A stretch of 64,000 nucleotides of DNA. Source: Candidatus Latescibacterota bacterium. Its GTDB lineage: Bacteria; JAAXHH01. Shown here piece by piece: positions 54,102 through 63,595 of the stretch. The stretch's first letter is position 1; each line of letters starts with the position of its first letter. The DNA is taken from contig JAAXHH010000006.1 of the NCBI GenBank assembly GCA_012270975.1, positions 49,009-113,008 of the forward strand. Direction: 5' to 3'. The notes beneath the pieces are model-generated. The model was not told where the DNA came from. It worked only from the letters and a program-made list of their open reading frames with translations, and searched no databases. A program made the position numbers and the translations under genes.

Positions 54102-56468
54102 ATGACCATCCTGAACCGCAAGGTTTTCCGCGAACTGGCGCGCATGCGCGGCCAGGTCATCGCCATCACGCTGGTGATGGCCTGCGGGATCATGGTCTAC
54201 GTCTCCTCGCGCCACACCTATATCGCCCTGCTGGAATCGCAGGAATCCTATTACACCAGCTACCGTTTCGCCGACGTGTTCGCCGGCATCAAGCGGGCGC
54301 CGGCGCCGGTCGCGGAGCGCATCGCCCGGATCCCCGGCGTCTCCAGCGTCCGCACCCGGATCGTGATGGACGTGAACCTGGACGTGCACGGGCTGGATGA
54401 GCCCGCCACCGGCCGGCTGGTATCCATACCCGAAGTGCACAGGCCCGTGCTCAACGACCTCGCGATCCAGGAGGGCCGTTACCCGTCGATCGGCCGGCCC
54501 GAAGAGGTGATCATCAGCGAAGCCTTCGCGCTGGCCAACGGGCTGGCGCCGAACGACTGGATCGGGGCGGTCATCAACGGCCGCAGGAAGGCGCTGCGCG
54601 TCGTGGGCATCGGCCTGTCGCCCGAATACGTCTACGAAGTGCAGGGATCCGGATCCATCTTCCCCGACAACCTGCGCTTCGGCGTGATCTGGATGAGCCG
54701 GGACGCCCTCGGCGCCGCCTTCGACATGGAGGGCGGGTTCAACGACCTGGCGGTCGCCCTGTCGCCGGAGGCGAGCGAGCGGGACGTGATCGACCGCATG
54801 GATCTCATCCTCGAGCCTTACGGGAGCGCGGGCGCCTACGGCCGGGACAGCCAGATCTCCCACAAGTTCCTTTCGGATGAAATCCTGGGCCTGAGCGTAT
54901 CCAGCAACGTTACGCCGGCCATTTTCCTCGGGATCGCGGCGATTCTGCTGCACATCGTGTTCTCCCGCATGGTGCGTGCCCAGCGGGACCAGATCGCCAT
55001 CATGAAGGCCTTCGGCTACCGAAACCTGTCGATCGGATGGCACTATCTGAAATTCGCCTTCCTGGCCGTATCCGGCGGGACCCTTCTCGGCATCGTGGGC
55101 GGCTTCTGGATCGGCCGGCCGCTCACCGGCATGTACCAAGCCTACTACCGATTCCCCGACCTGGTCTACGAGCTGCACGTCGACGTCATCACCCTTTCGG
55201 CGGTGATCAGCGTGTCCGCCGCGTTGGCGGGCACCCTGCACGCCCTCCGCGCGGCCATGGCCCTGCCACCCGCGGAAGCGATGCGGCCGGAGTCGCCACC
55301 CCACTTCAGACCGCTCGCGATGGAACGCATGGGCGTGCACCGGATGCTTTCGCCGGTCTGGCGGATGATCTTCCGCAACATGGAACGGAGGCCGGCCCGA
55401 ACGATGCTGTCCGCCTTCGGCATCGCCATGTCGGTGGCGATCCTGGTCATGGGACGTTTTACCTTCGACTCCATCGAATACATGATCGACTACCAGTTTC
55501 GTACGGTACAGCGCGATGACGCGGCGGTCGTCTTCGCGGGTCCCCGTCCCGCGCGCGCCCGGTTCGAACTGGCCCATCTGCCCGGTGTCGTCCGCTCCGA
55601 GCCGTACCGCGCCGTGCCCGTCCGGCTTCGTTCCGGCCACATCGTGAAGCAGACCGCCATCACAGGACTCGATCCGGCCGGAGAACTGCGGCAGCTGATC
55701 GACCGGGACGGCCGGGTGCAGTCCCTGCCGCCGGAGGGTATCGTGCTGAACAAGACGCTGGCGGACCTCCTGGCGGTCCGGGCGGGCGATATGCTCACCG
55801 TCGAAGTCCAGGAAGGGTCGAGAATGCAGGGCAGCCTGCCGGCAACCCTGATCGTCGACGAGTTGATCGGCACCACCGCGTACATGGATACCCGCGCGCT
55901 GAACCGGTTCCTGGGCGAAGGCCGCACGATCTCCGGCGCGTATCTCTCCGTGGACCCGCTTCGGGCGGCCGAGTTGTACAGCACCTTGAAAGAGACGCCG
56001 GCCGTGGCGGGGGTCGCCGTCCGCGAGGCCGTGATCAAGGGTTTCGAAGAAACCATCGCCGAAAGCACGAACGCCACCACGTTCACGCTTACCATCTTCG
56101 CGTGCATCATCGCCTGCGGCATGGTCTACAACGGCGCTCGCATCGCCCTGGCGGAAAGAAACCGCGAAATGGCCAGCCTGCGGGTGCTCGGGTTCACCGA
56201 GCGGGAGATATCGGTCGTCCTCCTGGGCGAGCAGGCCATCATCACCCTTTTTTCGATACCGATTGGATTTCTGATCGGATGGGCATTATGTTATCTTGCC
56301 GTGGACGCCACCGCACAGGAACTCTACAGGATGCCGCTGGTCATCACCGGCAAGACCTATGCGTTTGCTTTCCTGGTCGTTACCGCGGCGGCCGTGGCGT
56401 CCGCGTACATCGTCCACCGGAAACTGCGCTACCTGGATCTGGTCGGCGTACTCAAGACACAGGAATAA
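54102..56468 (+). CDS. ABC transporter permease (FtsX family, two-half type)
   Basis: The 788-residue permease has TM1 at about 15-38, a MacB-like periplasmic domain, three TM segments at about 265-400, a second periplasmic domain after RRPARTMLSAFGIAMSVAIL (about 425-450), and three TM segments at about 650-775. The stretch ALAERNREMASLRVLGFTER is the FtsX coupling motif. The ATG at 54102 follows GCGAGAAAACC and is chosen because an upstream reading overlaps the ATPase gene. It differs in sequence from the four orphan permeases at 25-39 kb. It works with the ATPase at 53362 and the adaptor at 60395. Confidence 0.9.
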   Translation: MTILNRKVFRELARMRGQVIAITLVMACGIMVYVSSRHTYIALLESQESYYTSYRFADVFAGIKRAPAPVAERIARIPGVSSVRTRIVMDVNLDVHGLDEPATGRLVSIPEVHRPVLNDLAIQEGRYPSIGRPEEVIISEAFALANGLAPNDWIGAVINGRRKALRVVGIGLSPEYVYEVQGSGSIFPDNLRFGVIWMSRDALGAAFDMEGGFNDLAVALSPEASERDVIDRMDLILEPYGSAGAYGRDSQISHKFLSDEILGLSVSSNVTPAIFLGIAAILLHIVFSRMVRAQRDQIAIMKAFGYRNLSIGWHYLKFAFLAVSGGTLLGIVGGFWIGRPLTGMYQAYYRFPDLVYELHVDVITLSAVISVSAALAGTLHALRAAMALPPAEAMRPESPPHFRPLAMERMGVHRMLSPVWRMIFRNMERRPARTMLSAFGIAMSVAILVMGRFTFDSIEYMIDYQFRTVQRDDAAVVFAGPRPARARFELAHLPGVVRSEPYRAVPVRLRSGHIVKQTAITGLDPAGELRQLIDRDGRVQSLPPEGIVLNKTLADLLAVRAGDMLTVEVQEGSRMQGSLPATLIVDELIGTTAYMDTRALNRFLGEGRTISGAYLSVDPLRAAELYSTLKETPAVAGVAVREAVIKGFEETIAESTNATTFTLTIFACIIACGMVYNGARIALAERNREMASLRVLGFTEREISVVLLGEQAIITLFSIPIGFLIGWALCYLAVDATAQELYRMPLVITGKTYAFAFLVVTAAAVASAYIVHRKLRYLDLVGVLKTQE

Positions 56469-56561
56469 ACCGCTAATATGAAAGAATTTGAACGGTGACG
56501 TTAAGCTCCTTGAGTGGATTTGTCGTTATGTAATTCTAGTGTGGCGCAAGGTTAACTGTTA

Positions 56562-58043
56562 ATGAGAACGCAACCCTTTTCGATAATGCACATATCCGAT
56601 CTCCATCGTTCACCTCGGGATCCGATAACCAATGACGAGTTAATATCAGCACTTGTTCACGACCGAGATCGCTATCTTGAAGAGGAGCCTCGTATTCCAG
56701 CACCTGAAGCTATTGTAGTCAGTGGAGATATTATTCAAGGCGTTCCACTTTACACGGAGGATTTCGCGGAGAAGATAGAAGAGCAGTATTCGGTTGCTGA
56801 TGAGTTCTTAACCGAGTTGGTGCATCGTTTCTTAAGTGGTGACCGGTCGCGTTTAGTAATGGTTCCAGGCAATCACGATGTAGATTGGAACACTGCGTTT
56901 AGTGCTTTAGAAGAGGTGAATGCGGAGGATGTACCTCCAGATCTCAGAGACGAACTGTATTCAGAAGATTCGTTGTTACGATGGGATTGGAAGAACTGCA
57001 AACTGTACCGCATCGTCGATCGAGAGCTATATGCAAACCGACTATGTGCGTTCTGGCGTTTCTACGATCAATTCTACAGTGACGGAATACAGCCACCAAC
57101 TGAACAGAAATTACGCGACACAAGGATGTTTGTTTTGTGCGAGGACAGAATCGGTGTGGCAGCGTATAACTCATGCCATGGGAATGACTGTTTTGCGTTT
57201 CATGGCATGATTGAGCAAGGGAGTATTGCACGAAGCGATCTCGATCTGAGAGACTCTGGGAAAGTCTTGGATCTTCGCATAGCGGTTTGGCACCACAGTA
57301 TTCAAGGTTCACCGTATCGTACAGACTATATGGATGTTGATGTTGTACGCGGAATGATCGGCCGCGGCTTTCGACTAGGTCTACATGGTCACGAACATAA
57401 AGCTCTAGCTACCGCTCAGGAGATTCACCTTCCAGATAGTGAAAAAATGGCAGTCGTTAGTGCTGGATCATTATGTGCAGGATCGACTGATCTGCCGGTA
57501 GGTACTCACAGGCAGTACAATGTTCTCGAGATAGGTAGAGACTTCTGCAGTGTTAGAGCTCACGTCAGGACTATGGAGGTTGCGAATCTGTTTTCTCCCG
57601 CTAGGCTTATCGAGTTCGGAGGAATAAGTTATGTTGACCTAACTTGGAACCTTCCAAGAAATGCTGTCGGTGGCCAGATCAACACACGATCCATTAGAAA
57701 AATGGTATTCATTGAAGAAGCCGAGAAAGCTGCCAAAACGGGTAAACCCGAGCGAGCAGTAGGTATCCTTAAATCACTAAATCTCACAGTTGGCAGTTAT
57801 GAAAGAGAGCTTTATCTGAATGCTGCTTTGGATGCGAAATGTTGGCGCGGTATCTTGGATGTAATAAATCCTCCGACTTCAATCAATGAACTTGTACTAA
57901 GAGTCACTGCATATCTCCAGTTAGACGATCCAATTAACGCCAAAAAAGTCCTTGATAGTCATTCTAGTAGCATGCGGTTACCTGAATCCTTGGAATCTGA
58001 TCTCCGTTACAGGATTAGCGTAAAGGAGGCATTGAGGCGATGA
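56562..58043 (+). CDS. Calcineurin-like metallophosphoesterase, gene 1 of inserted two-gene cassette
   Basis: The 493-residue protein has every metal-binding motif of the calcineurin-like fold: Asp13-x-His15 (ISDLH), Gly55-Asp56 (VSGDI), Gly103-Asn-His-Asp106 (VPGNHD), His244/245 (VWHHS) and Gly276-His277-x-His279 (GHEHK). It could be a nuclease, phosphodiesterase or phosphatase; the fold cannot decide. Residues about 340-493 are a helical domain without a known motif. Base use is clearly more AT-rich than in the ABC genes on both sides. The stop overlaps the next start as ATGA. No signal peptide. Confidence 0.88.
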   Translation: MRTQPFSIMHISDLHRSPRDPITNDELISALVHDRDRYLEEEPRIPAPEAIVVSGDIIQGVPLYTEDFAEKIEEQYSVADEFLTELVHRFLSGDRSRLVMVPGNHDVDWNTAFSALEEVNAEDVPPDLRDELYSEDSLLRWDWKNCKLYRIVDRELYANRLCAFWRFYDQFYSDGIQPPTEQKLRDTRMFVLCEDRIGVAAYNSCHGNDCFAFHGMIEQGSIARSDLDLRDSGKVLDLRIAVWHHSIQGSPYRTDYMDVDVVRGMIGRGFRLGLHGHEHKALATAQEIHLPDSEKMAVVSAGSLCAGSTDLPVGTHRQYNVLEIGRDFCSVRAHVRTMEVANLFSPARLIEFGGISYVDLTWNLPRNAVGGQINTRSIRKMVFIEEAEKAAKTGKPERAVGILKSLNLTVGSYERELYLNAALDAKCWRGILDVINPPTSINELVLRVTAYLQLDDPINAKKVLDSHSSSMRLPESLESDLRYRISVKEALRR

Positions 58044-60355
58044 GTGAAGCATCAGAGAAAATACCGTTCGCAGTCGAGATAAGTCGTATGATAGAAGTCC
58101 TTGCGGCCCAGATCTATCCGACACCATTCGCCTTGCTACGAGAGAATGTCCAAAATTCATATGATGCTATACTTCTAAGGCAGCATCTGATGGGTGAATT
58201 TGATGCGCGAATAGACGTTTCGATCGAACCTACGCAAATTTGTGTTTCAGATAACGGCATAGGTATGTCACGACAGGATTTACGAGAGCATTTTTGGCGT
58301 GCCGGCTCCAGCAGCAAAAACACCGAAGATGCTCGAGCTGCTGGTGTTGTCGGTACGTTTGGTATTGGAGCAATGGCAAATTTCGGCATCGCTGAAGAAC
58401 TACATGTAGAAACAGAGAGCATTTCTTCAAACGAAAGGACTACATGTGCAGCGTATCGATCTACGTTATCGGTAACAGACGATTGTATCAGTTTTAATCC
58501 ACGACAATCTACCGGCAAACCAGGCACCAAAGTTACTGCAATAATGAAGTCTGAAAACGCTATTCGCGTAGCTAAAGCTGTAGCCTATATTTCACAATTT
58601 GTAGCATTTCTGTCGATCGATGTTTTTGTAAACGACCAGAAAGTTAGTGGAAATCTAATTGAGGAATCTATAGCTGACTTAACTAATGTAACTTGGTCTG
58701 TGCTGGAGAAAGATGTTGCACTTGGCAGTGGAATAGCAGCCGATGTAGACTTGATTGGTGCATTAAATGGAGAAGTCCGGATTACACTAACAAATTTGAG
58801 GATAGAATCTCAAAAGCAACTAAGTGGTCGTATTGTACTCCGTCAAGGAGTTGGTAGTCTACGGACGTTTCGTAGTGGTTTTGGTCTTGCAACAACAAGT
58901 GTCAACTCAGTTTACGGATTCGGGGGAGTCGCCGACTTTTTGTTTCTTGAACCTACGGCGGGTAGGGAAGCATTGACCACAAAAAGTATGCAGGTATTAC
59001 AACATATTGTATCGATCACGGATGAATACGTATCAATACGACTAGCTGAGCGACCAGAAAGCAACGCGAGTACTCCCTTTGCGGCTTGGGTAGCAAGCCA
59101 GCGTCGATACGATCTATGTTCCCAACTACGAGTTCGCATGGAACCCGGTGATTCTCTTCCTTTGCATGAACTCCGGGAATACTCCAATCAAAATCCTATA
59201 CTTGTATACACCGGGACGGATAGGGCAACTGTCGAACATGCTTCCGAAGATCGTCCGATTTTCATGCCGACTCGCGGCTACCCTAGGCACGAATGCGAGT
59301 TAAGTTACCTTCGTAATTACTGCAGGATTGAGGAACTAACGGACGATCCGAAAGTCCTCAGGGAAAAACCATCCACTGAAATCGATGCATCTGAGAAAGC
59401 TCTAGCATTCAGGATCGGATCGATTCTGTCTAACGATTACTTTCTCGATGCACACGTCAAATATGGCACAATCTCCCACGGTCTACCGGTTTTGGTAATG
59501 AAGCGAAAGAAACCTATAGAGATCTTTATAGATCCAAAAGGTGGAACGGTCAACATAGCATTAGGTCTTTATAACGACCAGTATTCTGCGTTTGGACACA
59601 TGGTCAAAGATTTCGTGCGAAATATGATTTTCCCACGTGTTTCCGAATTGGTACCAACTGCAACTAGACAAGGGGCCGAAGCGTTTTTGAAATCGATACA
59701 TCGTTCGAGGGAGTTATTTGAGTACGAGGTGTCTGATCTTCAGAATCTAACATCATTATGGAAAGACTACATGAGTGGTAAACTGAGTTTTCGTCAGGCA
59801 TCGGAAAGATCAACCCGAGTTGCAACTCGAAGTTATCAGTTTTTGGATAGCACGGTAGCAGGTACTGTAAAGGACATTGTTCCCGATGTTATTGATAATC
59901 AAAATATAACAGTAGAAGATAACGGATCGGACTACGGTGCCATGCCTCCTATTCAACGGCTGGACATGGAGACTGATAAGAAACTACTCACTATACGAGA
60001 TAACGAGCCTTCATTGAAAGACTACCGGTGTTTTTTGGCGATTACCGATCGTATACATGAAGAAAACAGCGAGTTTTTCCTCCAGCCGCACCGTACGTCA
60101 GTAGTTTGGGGTGGTCAGAAAGCGCTGTTTATCTTTCAACACCATTCTGAAGAATTCGGTCTGTATTATGATCTGCAAACACGTGATGTAATTAGTGATC
60201 ATTCCGGTGGTGGCGCGGTGATTTCGTGTACTATTGTGATGAAAAACCGCATCTTCATTCCAATTCCACCAGCTATTCAAAGGAGTTTCTTACCAGTGGA
60301 AGGTGAAAGAAAACGATTCGAGGTAAGATGTGATATTCTACATATAGATAGATAG
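58040..60355 (+). CDS. Hsp90/GHKL-type ATPase, gene 2 of inserted two-gene cassette
   Basis: The 771-residue protein has an N-terminal GHKL ATPase: N-box RENVQNSYDA (Glu35, Asn36, Asn39, Asp42), G1 box DNGIGM (71-76), lid region RAGSSSKN (about 87-94) and G2 box GVVGTFGIGAMANFG (102-116). A transducer-like domain with RIVLRQGVGSLRTFRSGFGL lies around 260-300. The remaining 450 residues are not recognised. Hsp90/MORC/MutL-type ATPases clamp on protein or DNA in an ATP-dependent manner. AAAGGAGG at 58023-58029 and an ATGA overlap couple it to the phosphoesterase. AT-rich like its partner. Confidence 0.9.
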   Translation: MSEASEKIPFAVEISRMIEVLAAQIYPTPFALLRENVQNSYDAILLRQHLMGEFDARIDVSIEPTQICVSDNGIGMSRQDLREHFWRAGSSSKNTEDARAAGVVGTFGIGAMANFGIAEELHVETESISSNERTTCAAYRSTLSVTDDCISFNPRQSTGKPGTKVTAIMKSENAIRVAKAVAYISQFVAFLSIDVFVNDQKVSGNLIEESIADLTNVTWSVLEKDVALGSGIAADVDLIGALNGEVRITLTNLRIESQKQLSGRIVLRQGVGSLRTFRSGFGLATTSVNSVYGFGGVADFLFLEPTAGREALTTKSMQVLQHIVSITDEYVSIRLAERPESNASTPFAAWVASQRRYDLCSQLRVRMEPGDSLPLHELREYSNQNPILVYTGTDRATVEHASEDRPIFMPTRGYPRHECELSYLRNYCRIEELTDDPKVLREKPSTEIDASEKALAFRIGSILSNDYFLDAHVKYGTISHGLPVLVMKRKKPIEIFIDPKGGTVNIALGLYNDQYSAFGHMVKDFVRNMIFPRVSELVPTATRQGAEAFLKSIHRSRELFEYEVSDLQNLTSLWKDYMSGKLSFRQASERSTRVATRSYQFLDSTVAGTVKDIVPDVIDNQNITVEDNGSDYGAMPPIQRLDMETDKKLLTIRDNEPSLKDYRCFLAITDRIHEENSEFFLQPHRTSVVWGGQKALFIFQHHSEEFGLYYDLQTRDVISDHSGGGAVISCTIVMKNRIFIPIPPAIQRSFLPVEGERKRFEVRCDILHIDR

Positions 60356-60394
60356 TAGTACATTGACAGCGAATTCGTTATTGAGTTAGCCACA

Positions 60395-61576
60395 ATGAAA
60401 ATACGTCGCAAGCACATTATCTCCTTCGTGGTCCTCGCCGCCGTCCTGGTCCTCCTGGTCCGCGCGTTCATGCCGGCGCCGGTCCTGGTCGACTCGGCCA
60501 CGGCGGAGATCGGTCCCCTGCGGGTGACGATCAGCGAGGAAGGCAGGACACGCGTAAGGCAACGCTACCTGATCACCGCCCCGGCGTCCGGCCGGCTTGC
60601 GAGACCGGCGTTGAATGAAGGGGACCGGGTCGGACAGGGCGATGAACTGGCGCGCATCACGCCTTCGCCCCTTGGTTCCCGGGAGTCCGCGGAGGCCCGC
60701 GCCCGGATCGAGACGGCCGAAGCACGGGTCCGCGAGGCCGAGGCCAACGTCGCCCGCGCACGGGTAGAGCAGGAAGAAGCGGCACGCGGCAGGGACAGGG
60801 CGGAACAACTCGCTGCGAGCGGCAGCATCTCGCGGGAGCGCCTGGAGCGCGCCGTGCACGCGGCAACCGTTGCCGAACGGACCCTGGAATCCTCCCTCTT
60901 TCGCCACCGGGCGGCCGTCTCCGAACACGAGGTCGCCCAGGCGGCGCTCCTGGCCCTCCGGGAGGAGCGCGGCGATGCCAGGGCCGTGCTCTCCGTCGCG
61001 GCGCCGGTAGGCGGCCGGGTGCTGCGCCTCTTCGAAGAAAGCGAGCGGGTCGTCGCCGCGGGCACGCCCCTGATGGAAGTGGGCGATCCGGGCGACATGG
61101 AGGTGACGATCGACGTGCTGTCCACCGACGCCGTGAAGGTCGACGTCGGCCAGACGGTGTGGATTGAAGAGTGGGGCGGACCCGATCCGCTGTCCGGAAG
61201 GGTGAGCCGGATTGAGCCAGCCGCGTTCACGCGCGTGTCCGCACTGGGCGTGGATGAACAGCGGGTCAACGTCATCGTGGATCTGGACGAAACGCCGGCG
61301 GATCTGGGCGATGGTTACCGTGTCACGGGACGGATCGTCGTCTGGGAGAAAGAGGATGTGCTCAAGGTCCCTTCAAGCGCTTTGTTCAGAATAGGCGAAA
61401 GCTGGGGGGTCTTCGTCGTCGAAGAAGGCGTGGCGAGGACGCGGGTAGTATCGGTGGGACAGCGAAACGGAATCGAGGCGGAAATACTCGAAGGCCTCGC
61501 GGCCGGCGACCCCGTCATCCTGCATCCCAACCCCCGCATTGCGGACGGGATCGGGGTAGAGACCCGGACGGACTGA
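60395..61576 (+). CDS. HlyD/RND-type periplasmic adaptor (membrane fusion protein)
   Basis: The 393-residue protein has an N-terminal membrane anchor (about 7-25), a lipoyl half-motif (ITAPASGRL, about 63-71), a long helical hairpin rich in Ala/Arg/Glu (about 88-190), the second lipoyl half (VAAPVGGRVL) and a beta-barrel/membrane-proximal end with VPSSALFR and AAGDPVILHP. It joins the inner-membrane permease to an outer-membrane exit duct. It is GC-rich and matches the ATPase and permease at 53-56 kb, but is now separated from them by the AT-rich cassette. No strong ribosome site is seen before the ATG. Confidence 0.9.
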   Translation: MKIRRKHIISFVVLAAVLVLLVRAFMPAPVLVDSATAEIGPLRVTISEEGRTRVRQRYLITAPASGRLARPALNEGDRVGQGDELARITPSPLGSRESAEARARIETAEARVREAEANVARARVEQEEAARGRDRAEQLAASGSISRERLERAVHAATVAERTLESSLFRHRAAVSEHEVAQAALLALREERGDARAVLSVAAPVGGRVLRLFEESERVVAAGTPLMEVGDPGDMEVTIDVLSTDAVKVDVGQTVWIEEWGGPDPLSGRVSRIEPAAFTRVSALGVDEQRVNVIVDLDETPADLGDGYRVTGRIVVWEKEDVLKVPSSALFRIGESWGVFVVEEGVARTRVVSVGQRNGIEAEILEGLAAGDPVILHPNPRIADGIGVETRTD

Positions 61577-61606
61577 AGCCGTGGAGAGGAATCACGGGAA
61601 CTGGAG

Positions 61607-62434
61607 ATGGAAAAGCGCACCGGCTTCGTCGAAGCAAACGACGGCGTTCGTCTCTACTTCGAAGACACAGGATTTGGGAAACCCGTCTTCCTGATCCACG
61701 GCGGCGGGTTGAGCCTGGGCTGGTGGCGCTGGCAGGTTCCGGTCCTCAGCCAACGATTCCGGGTCATTGGCGCCGATACCCGCGGCAACGGCCGGTCGGA
61801 CAAGACCCCGTGGGGTCACCGCACGGCCCGCTACGCCATGGACGTGCGCCAGATCATCGAGACGCTCGATCTCGATGAAGTTACCCTCGTGGGATGGTCC
61901 ATCGGCGCCCGTACGGTCCTATCCTACATCGAACTCTTCCGCGGCTGCCGGCTCAAAGGGGTGGTGCTGGTGGACGAAGTGCCCAGCATCGAAGTGCACG
62001 ATCCGCCTAATCCGCCCGAACCGGATGCCGAACCACCGCCCAAGGACGGTCCTCCAACCGAGGACGATACTGAACACAGGCGCCGGCAACTTCGGAGTAT
62101 GTTCGTCTCCCTCGATGTCACCGACGCCGAACTGGACGTACTGGTGGAGGAGAGCAGGGAGAACACGCCGGTCCAGGGCGTCACCCTCGGCCCCGACTAC
62201 CAGGCGCAGGACTGGCGTCCCATGCTGCCTTCCATCGACCTTCCGGTCCTGATTGCCACGGGCGGCAAAAGCGGCGCTTACCCGGGCTGCCAGTACATGT
62301 ACGAACACATCCCGGGCGCGCGCATGGAAGTCTTCGAGGAAAGCGGCCACGCATTGTTCTACGAGGAGCCCGACCGGTTCAACGCCGTCGTCACCGAGTT
62401 CGTGGACGGGCTGCATGCCGGGTTTCGGGGATGA
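61607..62434 (+). CDS. Alpha/beta hydrolase
   Basis: The 275-residue protein has HGGG (FLIHGGGLSLG), the nucleophile elbow G96-W-Ser98-I-G100 and the terminal histidine in FEESGHALFYEEPD. A Pro/Glu-rich loop (about 130-150) forms an unusual cap insert. The gene starts 30 bp after the adaptor gene. Its 3' end overlaps the convergent MFS gene by 44 bp. Substrate unknown. Confidence 0.87.
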   Translation: MEKRTGFVEANDGVRLYFEDTGFGKPVFLIHGGGLSLGWWRWQVPVLSQRFRVIGADTRGNGRSDKTPWGHRTARYAMDVRQIIETLDLDEVTLVGWSIGARTVLSYIELFRGCRLKGVVLVDEVPSIEVHDPPNPPEPDAEPPPKDGPPTEDDTEHRRRQLRSMFVSLDVTDAELDVLVEESRENTPVQGVTLGPDYQAQDWRPMLPSIDLPVLIATGGKSGAYPGCQYMYEHIPGARMEVFEESGHALFYEEPDRFNAVVTEFVDGLHAGFRG

Positions 62435-63595
62435 ACCGCCATATGATAATCCCCATGGCGAGCATGCCCGTACCTCCGATCACAGAACTGAATAGGTAAC
62501 CGACCTCGGTATAGACGACGCCCGCGGCCGCGCTGCACAATCCCATGGCCAGCTGGCCGGTCGCGATACCCAGGCTCATCAGCGAACCGCGCCGCTGCGC
62601 CGGCACGATCTCGGACAGCAGCGCCTGGAAGGGTCCCATGCGGGCCGACACGAGCACCATGATGGCAAAAAGAGCGGGTAGGCGACCCAGAAATCCGTCA
62701 TGATGGCCGTCGTAAGGGTCATGAGGACGAAGAGTCCCAGGCAGCCGCCCACGACCAGGACCTTCCGGCCGATCCGGTCCGACAGGCGTCCGGCCCAGGG
62801 TCCCACGATGACGCTGGCGATTCCGGAGATCACGAACAGGGAAGCCACCTCGTCGCTCGACACCCCGTAGGTCTCCTTGATCCACACGACCAGGTAGATC
62901 ACGTAGAAGGCGATCCCCGAGAACATCATGCAATAGGCGCCGACGGCCGCCGCGGTCGCCGGTGTCGTGAACATGGACGCGTAGCGCCTGACGACCGATC
63001 CGATCGAAGTGATATGCGCCCGGGCTACGGCCGGCTGCCGGGCCAGCCTCCAGACTAGGACGAAGGAGAGTACCATGGGCGCCGCGAAACAGACGAAAGG
63101 CGCCGCGAAACCGAATCGGTCGGCCAGGATCGTTCCGCCCGGGATGCCCACGATCTGTCCCACGGCGACGGCGGTCATGACCACGCCGTTGGCCCAGCCC
63201 CGCCGCTCCGGCGGGAAATGATCCCCGATATAGGCCGGCGCGACGCCGCTGAGGATGCCGGCGGCCACGCCGGACAATGAACGGATCAGCAAAAGTGAAG
63301 CAAGGTCCGAAACGAAGCCGTGCATGAAAAGGGTCACGCACATGGCTCCGGTACCGATCATGAGGATACGTCTCCGGCCCATCGCGTCCGACAGCGGACC
63401 GGTGATCAACGCGCACAGCCCGAGCATGATCGAGTAGGCCGAGACCAGGGCACCCAGGTATTCGCGCGGCACGTCGAACTGCGCCTCCACGATGGGCAGT
63501 ATGGGCGTCATGATGATCGTCTGGCTGCTCGCGGCGAACATCATGAACCAGAGCGCCATCAGGATGCTCAGGTCGGCGTAAGTACTCGGTCGCAT
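62391..63595 (-). pseudogene. MFS transporter with one frameshift
   Basis: A 12-TM major facilitator is readable in two frames. The first part opens MRPSTYADLSILMALWFMMF and includes PLSDAMGRRRILMIGTG and RLSDRIGRKVLVVGG, up to about MTDFWVAYPLF. The rest continues in another frame as AIMVLVSARMGPFQALLSEI and ends at 62391. The shift lies at a run of five A (plus strand 62667-62671); six would restore a protein of about 400 residues. It may be a true mutation or a homopolymer sequencing error. It resembles drug/sugar MFS exporters. Confidence 0.8.
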
